From Bacteroidota bacterium (GTDB taxonomy: Bacteria > Bacteroidota > Bacteroidia > Bacteroidales > SZUA-534), in the NCBI GenBank assembly GCA_020047835.1, contig JAIFNJ010000065.1:1-5948 (forward strand): a stretch of DNA of 5,948 nucleotides. The letters run 5' to 3'. A model generated the notes under the pieces. The model was not told where the DNA came from. It searched no databases and was given only the letters and a program-made list of their open reading frames with translations. Shown piece after piece: positions 1 to 5,845 of the stretch; within the stretch, counting starts at the first letter, position 1; every line of letters begins with the position of its first letter. Both the position numbers and the translations under genes were made by a program.

Positions 1-525
1 TTGTTTGTTGCAGCCATGGGGCCGGTCACCAATAATGGGATGGAAAATATGGGCAAAATGTTTCCGTATCTGGTGCATCCGTCCAGTTTCCGGTGTTACT
101 GAAACCAGAGAATATCGGGAGCTTAGGAACTTTCCCAGTGGAACCGGTATTTCGGTTCGTTGCAACGTGGTATAATTGGTAACGGCTTCTTTTAAAGTTC
201 CTACTTCATTTTCCAAAGGATAATCAATGATTCCGGTATCCTGTGTTAATCCCCTTACTACAGCAACATATTTTTTTGAAACCTTGTTTTCTGCAAATTG
301 CTGGTTCATCAGCGAATTTATTTCCGGACTCAGTGCAAAAAGCAATACACCACTAGTTTTCCGGTCGAGGCGGTGAACCGGGAATACATGTTGACCAATT
401 TGGTTGCGAAGTTCCTGAACCGCAAAAACTTTGGCTTCGTCGGCATACTTTGAGCGGTGTACCAATAATCCGTGCGGTTTATTAATGGCAACTAGATGGG
501 AATCCTGATATAATATTTCGAGCAT
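1..525 (-). CDS. truC: tRNA pseudouridine(65) synthase TruC, 3' end cut by window edge
   Basis: An RluA-family pseudouridine synthase that isomerises uridine 65 of certain tRNAs in the cytoplasm. My translation gives 175 residues running off the left edge. It starts MLEILYQD, nearly identical to the start of E. coli TruC as I remember it. The sequence then reads INKPHGLLVHRS (residues 14-25), the catalytic motif HRLDRKTSGVLL (51-62) with the nucleophile Asp54, and TGRMHQIRKHFAHIFHPIIGD near the visible end. All are TruC hallmarks. E. coli TruC has about 260 residues, so roughly 80 C-terminal residues lie outside the window. A second ATG lies just upstream (528); I chose 525 because it matches the family N-terminus. 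The gene is co-directional with the two-component operon, 70-odd bases downstream of it, with no terminator seen between. The functional link is probably only positional. Confidence 0.93.
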   Translation of the reverse strand, partial: MLEILYQDSHLVAINKPHGLLVHRSKYADEAKVFAVQELRNQIGQHVFPVHRLDRKTSGVLLFALSPEINSLMNQQFAENKVSKKYVAVVRGLTQDTGIIDYPLENEVGTLKEAVTNYTTLQRTEIPVPLGKFLSSRYSLVSVTPETGRMHQIRKHFAHIFHPIIGDRPHGCNKQ

Positions 526-532
526 CATGGTT

Positions 533-540
533 CAAAAATA
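533..540 (-). promoter_or_regulatory. Candidate -7 box for truC
   Basis: On the minus strand this reads TATTTTTG, an exact match to the Bacteroidota primary-sigma -7 consensus TAnnTTTG. It ends only 4 bases before the first possible truC ATG (528), so transcription would begin at or next to the start codon, giving a leaderless or near-leaderless mRNA. No good TTTG -33 element lies at the usual spacing of about 19 bases, so this is tentative. Confidence 0.28.
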
Positions 541-600
541 GATGAAAACCCGACAACTAAATCAGGATTCAAACAAAAAACTTAAATTTTAAATGGGAGG

Positions 601-1329
601 TTAACTGAAATGGTCTTTCAGCTTTTTGGCATACCGGCGACTGATGACTACCTCATCTTTAATTCCCTTAAGCCTTACCCGGAAGGAATAATTAAACCAT
701 TTATCTACCTCTTCAATGCAGTCGGTATTGATGATGGAATTCCGGTGAACACGGCAAAAATGGGTTGATGGTAACCGTTCTTCCCACTCTTTCATCGATT
801 TGGTTACCAATCCTTTGTGACCGTCATTGCAGGTTATGTATGTATAATCACCTTCTGCCTGAATCAATACAATGGAATTTATTTTAAGGAACTGAACTTT
901 AGTACCCAAGGTGGTAAAAAGACGATCATCGTAATTAAGGGGGGCATAATTTTTAGGAATAGCTTCATCCGAAACTTCGAAACGTGATAGTGTTTTCTTT
1001 AACCGCTCATGCGAAACAGGCTTCATTAAATAGTCGAGCGCATTGATTTCAAAAGCGCGGAGCGCATATTCATCGTAAGCGGTCACAAAAACAATTTTAC
1101 CGGCAAAATCAATTTGATCCATCAGGTCGAAACCCGATTGGCCAGGCATTTGAATATCAAGGAATACCAAATCGGGATTTAAATTCTCAATTGCTTTGAT
1201 AGCCGAAGGAACGTCTTGAGCCTCTCCAACCAATTCTACTTCAGGATATTCGGACAACATGCTGGCAAGATCTTTGCGCGCCAACCGTTCGTCGTCGACA
1301 ATCATGACTTTTATTTTTGAATTATCCAT
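601..1329 (-). CDS. LytTR-family response regulator (LytR/AlgR type)
   Basis: A DNA-binding response regulator of 242 residues, the usual family length. The N-terminal receiver domain (about 6-122) shows the acidic pair Asp12/Asp13, phospho-acceptor Asp58 in LVFLDIQMPG, Thr83 in the FVTAYDEYAL stretch, and Lys103-Pro104. The C-terminal LytTR domain (about 140-240) shows VLIQAEGDYTYI, then the FCRVHRNSIIN motif at 191-201, typical of the LytTR beta-sheet DNA-binding fold. LytTR proteins bind tandem direct repeats as dimers. The start codon overlaps the end of the kinase gene by 8 bases, so the pair is translationally coupled and the kinase is the evident phosphodonor. Matching tandem sites lie upstream of the kinase and of the divergent small gene (2459-2489, 2699-2729), which suggests autoregulation. 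The physiological signal cannot be deduced. The symbol lytR/btsR/ypdB is withheld because orthology is not established. Confidence 0.96.
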   Translation of the reverse strand: MDNSKIKVMIVDDERLARKDLASMLSEYPEVELVGEAQDVPSAIKAIENLNPDLVFLDIQMPGQSGFDLMDQIDFAGKIVFVTAYDEYALRAFEINALDYLMKPVSHERLKKTLSRFEVSDEAIPKNYAPLNYDDRLFTTLGTKVQFLKINSIVLIQAEGDYTYITCNDGHKGLVTKSMKEWEERLPSTHFCRVHRNSIINTDCIEEVDKWFNYSFRVRLKGIKDEVVISRRYAKKLKDHFS

Positions 1330-2398
1330 TTATATAAGCTTCTTTAATTTCGATTCGCACGCAGCAATGAGTCTCACTCTTTATTACTTCCAACCGGTAA
1401 TCGTCGTGATAGGCATTTTTCAAACGCTTCTCCACATTTTTGAGTCCAATACCGGCACCTCCTGAAACAATACCTTCTTGTCCCCGTTCTACCCAATGTC
1501 CGGAATTGCATACTTCAATCAAAAGGCCATATCCGGTTTTTTGGGTTGAAATACTTATTTTCAGTGGCATAGGGCTCGTTTTCATACCATATTTTACGGC
1601 ATTTTCCACCAAAGGGTGAAGCAGAAAACTAAGGATTTGGTTGTTCTGGGTATTTTCAGCTATGCGGTACTCAATTTCCAGTTTTTCTTCGAATCGCTTT
1701 TTTTCAATAGAGAAATAGTGTTTCACAGCTTCCAGTTCACTTATCAGGGTAACAAAAACGGCATCTTTATGGAGCAATGAATAACGAAGAAACTCTGACA
1801 ATTCAGTGATCATTTCTTTGGCGTGGTTTTGGTTTTCATCGACCAAGGCACGTATGGAATTCAATGAATTGAATAAAAAATGTGGATTTAACTGGTAGCG
1901 CAACATTTCCATCTGGGCTTTTTGTGCCATCATCTCAGCTTCGCGGGCATGCTGTTTTTCATTTTGCCAATCAATGGCATATTTTAACCCAAAATATAGA
2001 GAGCTCCATGAAGTAAGTAGGATGGTAAAAAGCAAGCTATATTTTATCATCTCTTTAAAAACAATTCTTTTTCTATAAATCTCGGCCCCATTTTCCCAAA
2101 AGAAATGGCTCACATACATGTCAATATACGACCAAAAAAGAGTGGCTACGGCAGATCCTAAAATAATGATCAAAGGTACCCATAACAAACGTTCAATACG
2201 TGAGTAAAAAAAGCTATAAGGAAACCGCAATAACGAGGTTATGCCAAATCCTAAAATATAGGTAAATGAGTATAACAGAAAATCCTCCATATTCCATTTT
2301 TTGAATAGGGTAGCAATAGCGGTATAGATAATATAATAGGAACCCCAACCGATGATTTGCAGTATCCAGAATAACTTGTTGGCCGTAAGTTTTTGCAT
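1322..2398 (-). CDS. LytS-type membrane sensor histidine kinase
   Basis: A sensor kinase of the His_kinase (PF06580) plus HATPase class, partner of the LytTR regulator it overlaps. Numbering is from the upstream ATG at 2443 (373 residues). Four hydrophobic spans are visible: about 25-47, 55-80, 87-110 and 133-155. A coiled linker rich in Glu, Ala and Met (160-182) follows. The phospho-acceptor His188 sits in QLNPHFLFNSLNSIRAL, Asn281 in the N-box HPLVENAVKYG, and the ATP-lid glycines in GGAGIGLKNVEKRL (328-341). There is no separate extracytoplasmic domain, so the signal is probably sensed within the membrane or in short loops. I place the start at the internal ATG (Met16, 2398). The 15 residues before it contain two cysteines and charged residues, which is unusual for this family. 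The upstream ATG also lies where the operator and -7 box suggest promoter DNA. Start 2443 remains possible. Confidence 0.93.
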   Translation of the reverse strand: MQKLTANKLFWILQIIGWGSYYIIYTAIATLFKKWNMEDFLLYSFTYILGFGITSLLRFPYSFFYSRIERLLWVPLIIILGSAVATLFWSYIDMYVSHFFWENGAEIYRKRIVFKEMIKYSLLFTILLTSWSSLYFGLKYAIDWQNEKQHAREAEMMAQKAQMEMLRYQLNPHFLFNSLNSIRALVDENQNHAKEMITELSEFLRYSLLHKDAVFVTLISELEAVKHYFSIEKKRFEEKLEIEYRIAENTQNNQILSFLLHPLVENAVKYGMKTSPMPLKISISTQKTGYGLLIEVCNSGHWVERGQEGIVSGGAGIGLKNVEKRLKNAYHDDYRLEVIKSETHCCVRIEIKEAYING

Positions 2399-2418
2399 AG
2401 CTTTCGATTTTTCTTTGA

Positions 2419-2426
2419 CAATATTA
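2419..2426 (-). promoter_or_regulatory. Candidate -7 box of the kinase/regulator operon
   Basis: On the minus strand this reads TAATATTG, matching the Bacteroidota -7 consensus TAnnTTTG at five of six defined positions. It lies exactly 32 bases downstream of the operator-like site at 2459-2489. The small gene's candidate -7 box has the same offset from its own site. Transcription would start near 2412, leaving a leader of about 14 bases before the ATG at 2398. No convincing -33 element is seen, as expected for an activator-dependent promoter. A second, less likely box (AATGTTTG) overlaps the alternative ATG at 2443. Confidence 0.4.
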
Positions 2427-2458
2427 CAACATCTTTCAAACATTTTAAATCAAAAAAA

Positions 2459-2489
2459 GACGAGCGGTTAAATAACCAGTTAAACGGTT
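2459..2489 (-). promoter_or_regulatory. Candidate LytTR operator upstream of the kinase gene
   Basis: On the minus strand, half-site AACCGTTTAAC (2489-2479) and half-site AACCGCTCGTC (2469-2459) form an 11-bp tandem direct repeat. They agree at 8 of 11 positions, are separated by 9 bases and repeat every 20 bp, about two helical turns. The second contains CCGCTCGTC, one base from the AlgR core CCGTTCGTC. The first contains ACCGTTTAA, which fits the AgrA-type LytTR half-site [TA][AC][CA]GTTN[AG][TG] at all defined positions but the last. The site probably binds the regulator encoded at 601-1329. The overlapping inverted pair GGTTA-AA-TAACC allows another protein as an alternative. Confidence 0.6.
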
Positions 2490-2632
2490 AAAGAATTTTA
2501 TTTTATAATAGATTGCTGCAGTTTGTTTAAAATAGGGCAATTGATGGAGATTTTTTCATGGGGAAAGACATTTTTCCTTGTACATAATTGACCAATGATT
2601 TTTGCAATTTAAAATATGAGTTAATCATGCTG

Positions 2633-2678
2633 TTTTGTAATTCCTTTAATGGGGCTCGTTTACAAGGGAATTGTAGAA
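2633..2678 (+). other. Imperfect 15-bp hairpin in the intergenic region
   Basis: The arms 2633-2647 (TTTTGTAATTCCTTT) and 2664-2678 (AAGGGAATTGTAGAA) pair over 15 positions if four G-U wobbles are allowed on the plus-strand RNA. The loop is 16 bases. It lies upstream of the candidate operator at 2699, so it would be outside the small gene's mRNA as I model it. No T-run follows, so it is not an obvious terminator. It could be a DNA palindrome, part of an unannotated RNA, or chance. Confidence 0.25.
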
Positions 2679-2698
2679 AATGGTTGTTAAAAAAATAA

Positions 2699-2729
2699 AG
2701 CCACTTAACGAGAAAAACAACCGCTCGTC
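2699..2729 (+). promoter_or_regulatory. Candidate LytTR operator upstream of the small membrane-protein gene
   Basis: On the plus strand, half-site AGCCACTTAAC (2699-2709), nine bases, then half-site AACCGCTCGTC (2719-2729). The second half-site is identical in all 11 bases to that of the site at 2459-2469 on the other strand. The first halves share the ending TTAAC and overall fit ARCCRYTTAAC. Spacing between halves is the same 20 bp in both sites. The site points at the gene starting at 2801. Its first half is weaker than in the kinase-side copy. Confidence 0.58.
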
Positions 2730-2761
2730 GATTATTGCTTTTTCAAGAACTAAATGTTCGT

Positions 2762-2769
2762 GAAATTTG
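2762..2769 (+). promoter_or_regulatory. Candidate -7 box of the small gene
   Basis: The sequence GAAATTTG matches TAnnTTTG at five of six defined positions. It begins 32 bases after the last base of the operator-like site, the same offset as in the kinase promoter. Transcription would begin near 2776, about 25 bases before the ATG at 2801, and the operator half-sites would be centred near -52 and -72. A clear -33 element is absent. Confidence 0.38.
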
Positions 2770-2800
2770 GTGTATTAAATAATTGTTTAAATCTCCGATT

Positions 2801-2995
2801 ATGAATTCACTGTATTTGATACTCATAGGTATAAGCTTTACTGCGGGAGTTTTGGTTACATCAATTAACAAGGAAAGCAATGCCAATGTGAAGCCGGTTT
2901 GTGAGGATAAAAAAACCAAAGTTGAAGATGATTTAAAAGTGGTTTCAAAGGAAGTTAATAACTCAGATTCATGGTTTTCCTTTGAAAAGAAGTAA
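2801..2995 (+). CDS. Small single-span membrane protein, unknown function
   Basis: I recognise no family. The 64-residue product has one hydrophobic N-terminal segment (about residues 3-20, LYLILIGISFTAGVLVT), then a charged tail rich in Lys, Glu and Asp with a single Cys34, ending WFSFEKK. No positive charge precedes the span, so an anchored protein is likelier than a classical signal peptide, and topology is unclear. A TTG at 2783 would add six residues; I chose the ATG because the added residues are uninformative and a TTG start is weaker. The gene stands alone. It is divergent from the sensor kinase, carries its own operator-like site and -7 candidate upstream, and has an intrinsic terminator about 90 bases after its stop. 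It is therefore a strong candidate target, and possibly an accessory or feedback partner, of the neighbouring two-component system. That role is inferred from position and sites only. Confidence 0.68.
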   Translation: MNSLYLILIGISFTAGVLVTSINKESNANVKPVCEDKKTKVEDDLKVVSKEVNNSDSWFSFEKK

Positions 2996-2999
2996 AATG

Positions 3000-3027
3000 A
3001 TACAGATATAAATGTTTTATTCTGTAT
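3000..3027 (+). other. Hairpin in the 3' UTR of the small gene
   Basis: Starting five bases after the stop codon, ATACAGA (3000-3006) pairs with TCTGTAT (3021-3027). Inside it ATAAA (3008-3012) pairs with TTTAT (3016-3020), leaving a 3-base loop and one bulged T (3007). The result is a nearly continuous 12-bp, AT-rich stem. No T-run follows, so it is not the terminator. It may stabilise the mRNA end or belong to a 3' UTR-derived small RNA. Confidence 0.35.
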
Positions 3028-3082
3028 TCCACGCGATTATATAAAAGACTCTTAAAACCGCATCGTTTTTAATCAATGTCAG

Positions 3083-3112
3083 TCCCGGATTACATTATCC
3101 GGGATTTTTTTT
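3083..3112 (+). terminator. Intrinsic terminator of the small gene
   Basis: A perfect 8-bp stem TCCCGGAT / ATCCGGGA (3083-3090 and 3097-3104) with a 6-base loop is followed at once by eight T residues (3105-3112). It terminates plus-strand transcripts from the small gene at 2801. On the minus strand the stem is preceded by A's and has no following T-run, so it should act in one direction only. Confidence 0.9.
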
Positions 3113-3304
3113 ATGGAAGGATTAGGATTGTTAAATGGTATTAAACTGAAATATTTGACATCACACTAATCGATTGGTAGCTACCCAAAAGTGGAGATTT
3201 GGAACACTTAACGGTCTAGTTGCACAAAAGTTTGTTTAAGCATAAATGTTCGTATTCGCAGGTCCCCGCCAATTTTGAGTCGGTGCTGTTACCAACAGGG
3301 CTAT
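3113..3304. other. Gene-free tract between terminator and serine hydrolase
   Basis: I find no credible gene or RNA here. It holds a perfect 10-bp palindrome GGTAGCTACC (3176-3185) and a short hairpin CTGTT-acc-AACAG (3286-3298) just past the stop of the minus-strand hydrolase gene. That hairpin has no T-run on either strand, so it is at best a weak or factor-dependent end. The stretch around 3250-3300 is noticeably richer in G and C than its surroundings. Confidence 0.5.
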
Positions 3305-4429
3305 TCATTTGTTCAATGCTTTTTGGGTTAGTTTAATCATTGTCTTAAAGGAAATGTCGGGATGTGCTACTTGATTTACAGTCCCGACTACATAAATATT
3401 TTCCTTTGGACAGTAATATGCCAATGCACCTGAAAGTCCGGAGTGCCCTATGAAATATGGAACTGCTCCTGTTGGATTAAAAATCCAAGGAAGTTTAAAT
3501 AGGTGTATGCCAGTTCCAGAGCGCATTGGAAAAAATATTCTATTCCATTCTTGCAATTCATCAATGTATGAAGAAGGAAATAACTTACCCGTAAAAAATG
3601 ATTCAATGAAAATAAGCATATCGGCTGACGTTGAAACAATACCACCGTCAGGTCCAAAAGATGTCATTGCTTTAGGGATGTTTATTTTGTTACTTTTGTA
3701 ATAAAGAGTCTTTGGTGTATTGTCCGTTGAGTCTTTATAAAGGTAAGATTTTGTCAAACCAAGTGGTTGAATGATTAAATCATTGCAGCTTTCGGAAAAC
3801 GATTTATTAGTTATGATTTCAATGATTTTACCTAATATCTGAAAATTGGCATCAGAATAATTCGCTTTGTTTTTAGTGCCTGGAGCAAATAGAGGTTTCA
3901 TTTTCTTTGTTCTTTCAATTGCTTGTTCAAAAGTCCAAAATTGGTCACTGCCATTTATTAATTCGTCTTCCAAGCTTTTTCCATTTGCTCCCTTTCCTTG
4001 AAAGTAGTCAGGTAGGCCCGATGTGTGTGAGAGTAAGTGTTTAATAGTTAGTTCTTCTGAATACTCTTTTTCTTTGTAAATATGCAGTCCTGATAAAATG
4101 GATTTATCTAAGTATATACTGATTATGTCATCAAGGTTTAATTTGCCATCTGCTCTTAATTTCAGAATTATAGCAGTCGTAAATAATTTAGTTGTGCTTG
4201 CAATGAAATAAGGTTGGTCTTTGGATAAGTCTCCAGAGCTACCAAGCCACAATAAACTGTCCTTTTTAATTGCGAATGATGTGCCGAATATTTTTTTACC
4301 ATCAACTGTTTTATTCAAGACGCCCTGAAAGGATTTTTCCTTTTCAGTGAAACTCTTGTCGGTGTTAACTTGTCCAAATGTTGTCTGCATAATTACTAAG
4401 TAAATTATAAATGTATGTATTTTCGTCAT
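3305..4429 (-). CDS. Secreted serine hydrolase, beta-lactamase / S12 peptidase-like
   Basis: A 374-residue member of the beta-lactamase-related family (PF00144: class C beta-lactamases, D-alanyl-D-alanine carboxypeptidases, esterases). A signal peptide is visible (residues 1-19, hydrophobic core FIIYLVIM, likely cut between Gly19 and Gln20), placing the enzyme outside the inner membrane. The catalytic SxxK is Ser78-Thr-Thr-Lys81 in FIASTTKLFTTAI. The family signature LLSHTSGLPDY is at 132-142, the second motif is Tyr191-Ser-Asp193 (YSD in place of classic YxN), and the third is His329-Ser-Gly331 (HSG in place of KTG). These variants are common among non-lactamase members, so a peptidase or esterase acting on cell-wall or small ester substrates is likelier than antibiotic resistance. 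The substrate cannot be told. Its ATG overlaps the stop of the upstream membrane-protein gene (ATGA), so the two are translated together. Confidence 0.92.
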   Translation of the reverse strand: MTKIHTFIIYLVIMQTTFGQVNTDKSFTEKEKSFQGVLNKTVDGKKIFGTSFAIKKDSLLWLGSSGDLSKDQPYFIASTTKLFTTAIILKLRADGKLNLDDIISIYLDKSILSGLHIYKEKEYSEELTIKHLLSHTSGLPDYFQGKGANGKSLEDELINGSDQFWTFEQAIERTKKMKPLFAPGTKNKANYSDANFQILGKIIEIITNKSFSESCNDLIIQPLGLTKSYLYKDSTDNTPKTLYYKSNKINIPKAMTSFGPDGGIVSTSADMLIFIESFFTGKLFPSSYIDELQEWNRIFFPMRSGTGIHLFKLPWIFNPTGAVPYFIGHSGLSGALAYYCPKENIYVVGTVNQVAHPDISFKTMIKLTQKALNK

Positions 4430-5184
4430 CGACTTTTAGCATTGGTGGAAACTATTGGCTTGGTTTTACTGTTTCTTAGGGCAAATATTCCTATTCCTGT
4501 AAGGATAGTGATAAACCCCACAAAAAAAAGTATCCAGGGATAATGAGTTGGAATAAACTGAATGGCATATGAAAGAGTATTTTCATTTATCACAAATAGT
4601 TCTCTTACTGGAAACTCCTGCAGCATATATTTTGAATATTCCCATGTAAAAGAAAGAATTACAATAAGTGATCCGAATACTAACAGCGCCCATTCTTTAC
4701 CAGTAATTATTGTCTGGTTATCTCTATCAGTAAAATAGAAGATCGCCAGACTTAACCCAATCATGGCTGCGGAAAGCAGAACTGGAGCAATTACAGGCCC
4801 TACCCAAGTAGTTGGCAGCAAAAATAGGACATCCCAAGTTAGCCATGTTTCAGGCCATTGAATCAATACTTTTAAGAAGATGTAATAAAAAATGTCCCAT
4901 ATAGCAAAGCTATAAATGAAATAGCCGAATTTTTCCGTTTTGGTCCTACCGGCCAAAACTCCAATTGATACAAGCATTATAAGAGTTGCGGCTTCACGCA
5001 ACAGTTCGGTAAGGGCAATGGAAGAGCTCATCATTTTTAATGGGAAAACAAAACCTTCGGGATAATACAATTCCCTTAAATAGATTACCACCGAACTTTC
5101 AAGCAAGCCCATGGCGATACTGAAAAAAGTGATCCAAAATATTTTGAGGATGGTTTGCTTGATCATAATATGATTCTTATTCAT
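4426..5184 (-). CDS. Six-span integral membrane protein, unknown function
   Basis: I do not recognise a named family. With the start at 5184 the product has 252 residues. Hydrophobic spans are seen in about this order (residues counted from the longest frame, starting at 5280): 43-67, 96-111, 118-140, 163-183, 196-213 and 248-268. The loop after the first span, VIYLRELYYPEGF, is distinctive, as is the aromatic stretch WPETWLTWDVLF before span four. No catalytic or transport motif stands out. The frame opens with TTG at 5280, only 10 bases from the divergent gene. Internal ATGs at 5205, 5184 and 5166 all fit better; I chose 5184 (MNKNHIMIKQ), but 5166 is nearly as good. The gene overlaps the secreted hydrolase gene by 4 bases (ATGA). 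The pair probably works together, for example a membrane partner with a periplasmic enzyme, but this is inference. Confidence 0.78.
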   Translation of the reverse strand: MNKNHIMIKQTILKIFWITFFSIAMGLLESSVVIYLRELYYPEGFVFPLKMMSSSIALTELLREAATLIMLVSIGVLAGRTKTEKFGYFIYSFAIWDIFYYIFLKVLIQWPETWLTWDVLFLLPTTWVGPVIAPVLLSAAMIGLSLAIFYFTDRDNQTIITGKEWALLVFGSLIVILSFTWEYSKYMLQEFPVRELFVINENTLSYAIQFIPTHYPWILFFVGFITILTGIGIFALRNSKTKPIVSTNAKSR

Positions 5185-5290
5185 AAAGTTAGATTCAAAA
5201 TTCATTTTGAGAAACGGAATTTGAATATTTTTTATTACTTTCGGAATTAAATAGTCTATTATTAGTAATCCGCCAAACAATTTTTATTTT

Positions 5291-5845
5291 ATGGAAATTA
5301 AAGGAACAGCCGTTAAAAGCATCCCCGAATTTGTTGGACAAAAATATGCATCGGAGTATGTTCGATGGATGAATTCATTGCCTGAAGCATCCAAAAAAAT
5401 AATTGAATCGGTAAATGCAGCCAATTGGTATCCATTATTGACAGGCGGAGTGGAGCCCACAAAAAAAGTAGGCGAACTATTCTTTAATGGCGATTACAAA
5501 AAGGGAGCCTGGGAGTTGGGCCGTTTTAGCGCCGATATTTCATTAAACGGTATTTACAAGTTGTATGTTAAGTTTGCCTCTCCAGGCCATATCATTTCTC
5601 GGGCAAGCCGGATTTTTGCTGCCTACTACATGCCTTCAAAAATGGAGGCTGCTGAATTACGTCCCAATTCAGTAAAATTAATTATGACAGAATTTGATCA
5701 ACCCAGCGAGGTGATTGAATACCGTATTGCAGGATGGATTGAACGTGCCCTAGAAATTTCCGGATGTAAAGGGATTGAAGTGAAAATTACCGAATCGCTG
5801 GCCAAAGGAAACAAACGCACGGTGTTTGAAAATAGCTGGAAGTAG
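5291..5845 (+). CDS. Conserved soluble protein, possibly TIGR02265/V4R-like
   Basis: A 184-residue protein with no signal peptide or membrane span, so presumably cytoplasmic. The N-terminal part (1-115) looks helical and includes ASKKIIESVNAANWYPL, ELFFNGDYKKGAWELGRFSA and ASPGHIISRASRIFAAYY. The C-terminal part (124-184) looks beta-rich with one helix (IAGWIERALEISG) and ends VFENSW. This layout, helical first and ending in a motif like F-x-x-S-W after a Gly-rich turn, recalls the TIGR02265 (DUF2378) and 4-vinyl reductase/heme-NO-binding-associated folds. The metal-binding Cys/His residues of true V4R domains are not evident, with only one Cys (159). I hold the family link loosely. The ATG is supported by the MEIKGTAVKSIPEF start; an A/T-rich leader precedes it with no Shine-Dalgarno. 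It is divergent from the membrane-protein gene and seems a single-gene unit. Confidence 0.85.
   Translation: MEIKGTAVKSIPEFVGQKYASEYVRWMNSLPEASKKIIESVNAANWYPLLTGGVEPTKKVGELFFNGDYKKGAWELGRFSADISLNGIYKLYVKFASPGHIISRASRIFAAYYMPSKMEAAELRPNSVKLIMTEFDQPSEVIEYRIAGWIERALEISGCKGIEVKITESLAKGNKRTVFENSWK

Noticed and set aside
1259..1465. Plus-strand open frame of 68 codons
   Set aside because: It lies antisense across the junction of the response regulator and kinase genes, both well supported, and its product has no recognisable features.
2251..2439. Second minus-strand frame of 62 codons overlapping the kinase start
   Set aside because: The kinase frame has membrane spans continuing into a full kinase; this frame stops early and resembles no protein.
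2627..2698. 23-codon plus-strand frame in the intergenic region
   Set aside because: Too short, overlaps the imperfect hairpin, and has no initiation signal or conservation evidence.
2751..3253. Direct repeat TAAATGTTCGT at 2751-2761 and 3243-3253
   Set aside because: A few 11-bp repeats are expected by chance in 6 kb. The flanks do not match and the copies have no common context.
3286..3298. Short hairpin as terminator of the serine hydrolase gene
   Set aside because: Only a 5-bp stem and no T-run on the minus strand after it.
3200..3304. Possible integron attC-like or other recombination remnant (ACTTAAC near 3206, hairpin at 3286-3298)
   Set aside because: ACTTAAC fits RYYYAAC but I could not find a paired GTTRRRY core with complementary inner arms at a proper distance, and there is no integrase or neighbouring cassette.
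3448..3701. Open frames on both strands inside the serine hydrolase gene
   Set aside because: They sit wholly inside a gene with intact catalytic motifs and are shadows in other frames.
3305..4429. Antibiotic-resistance beta-lactamase
   Set aside because: The family fits, but the YSD and HSG variant motifs point to the broad S12/esterase group; nothing seen supports resistance.
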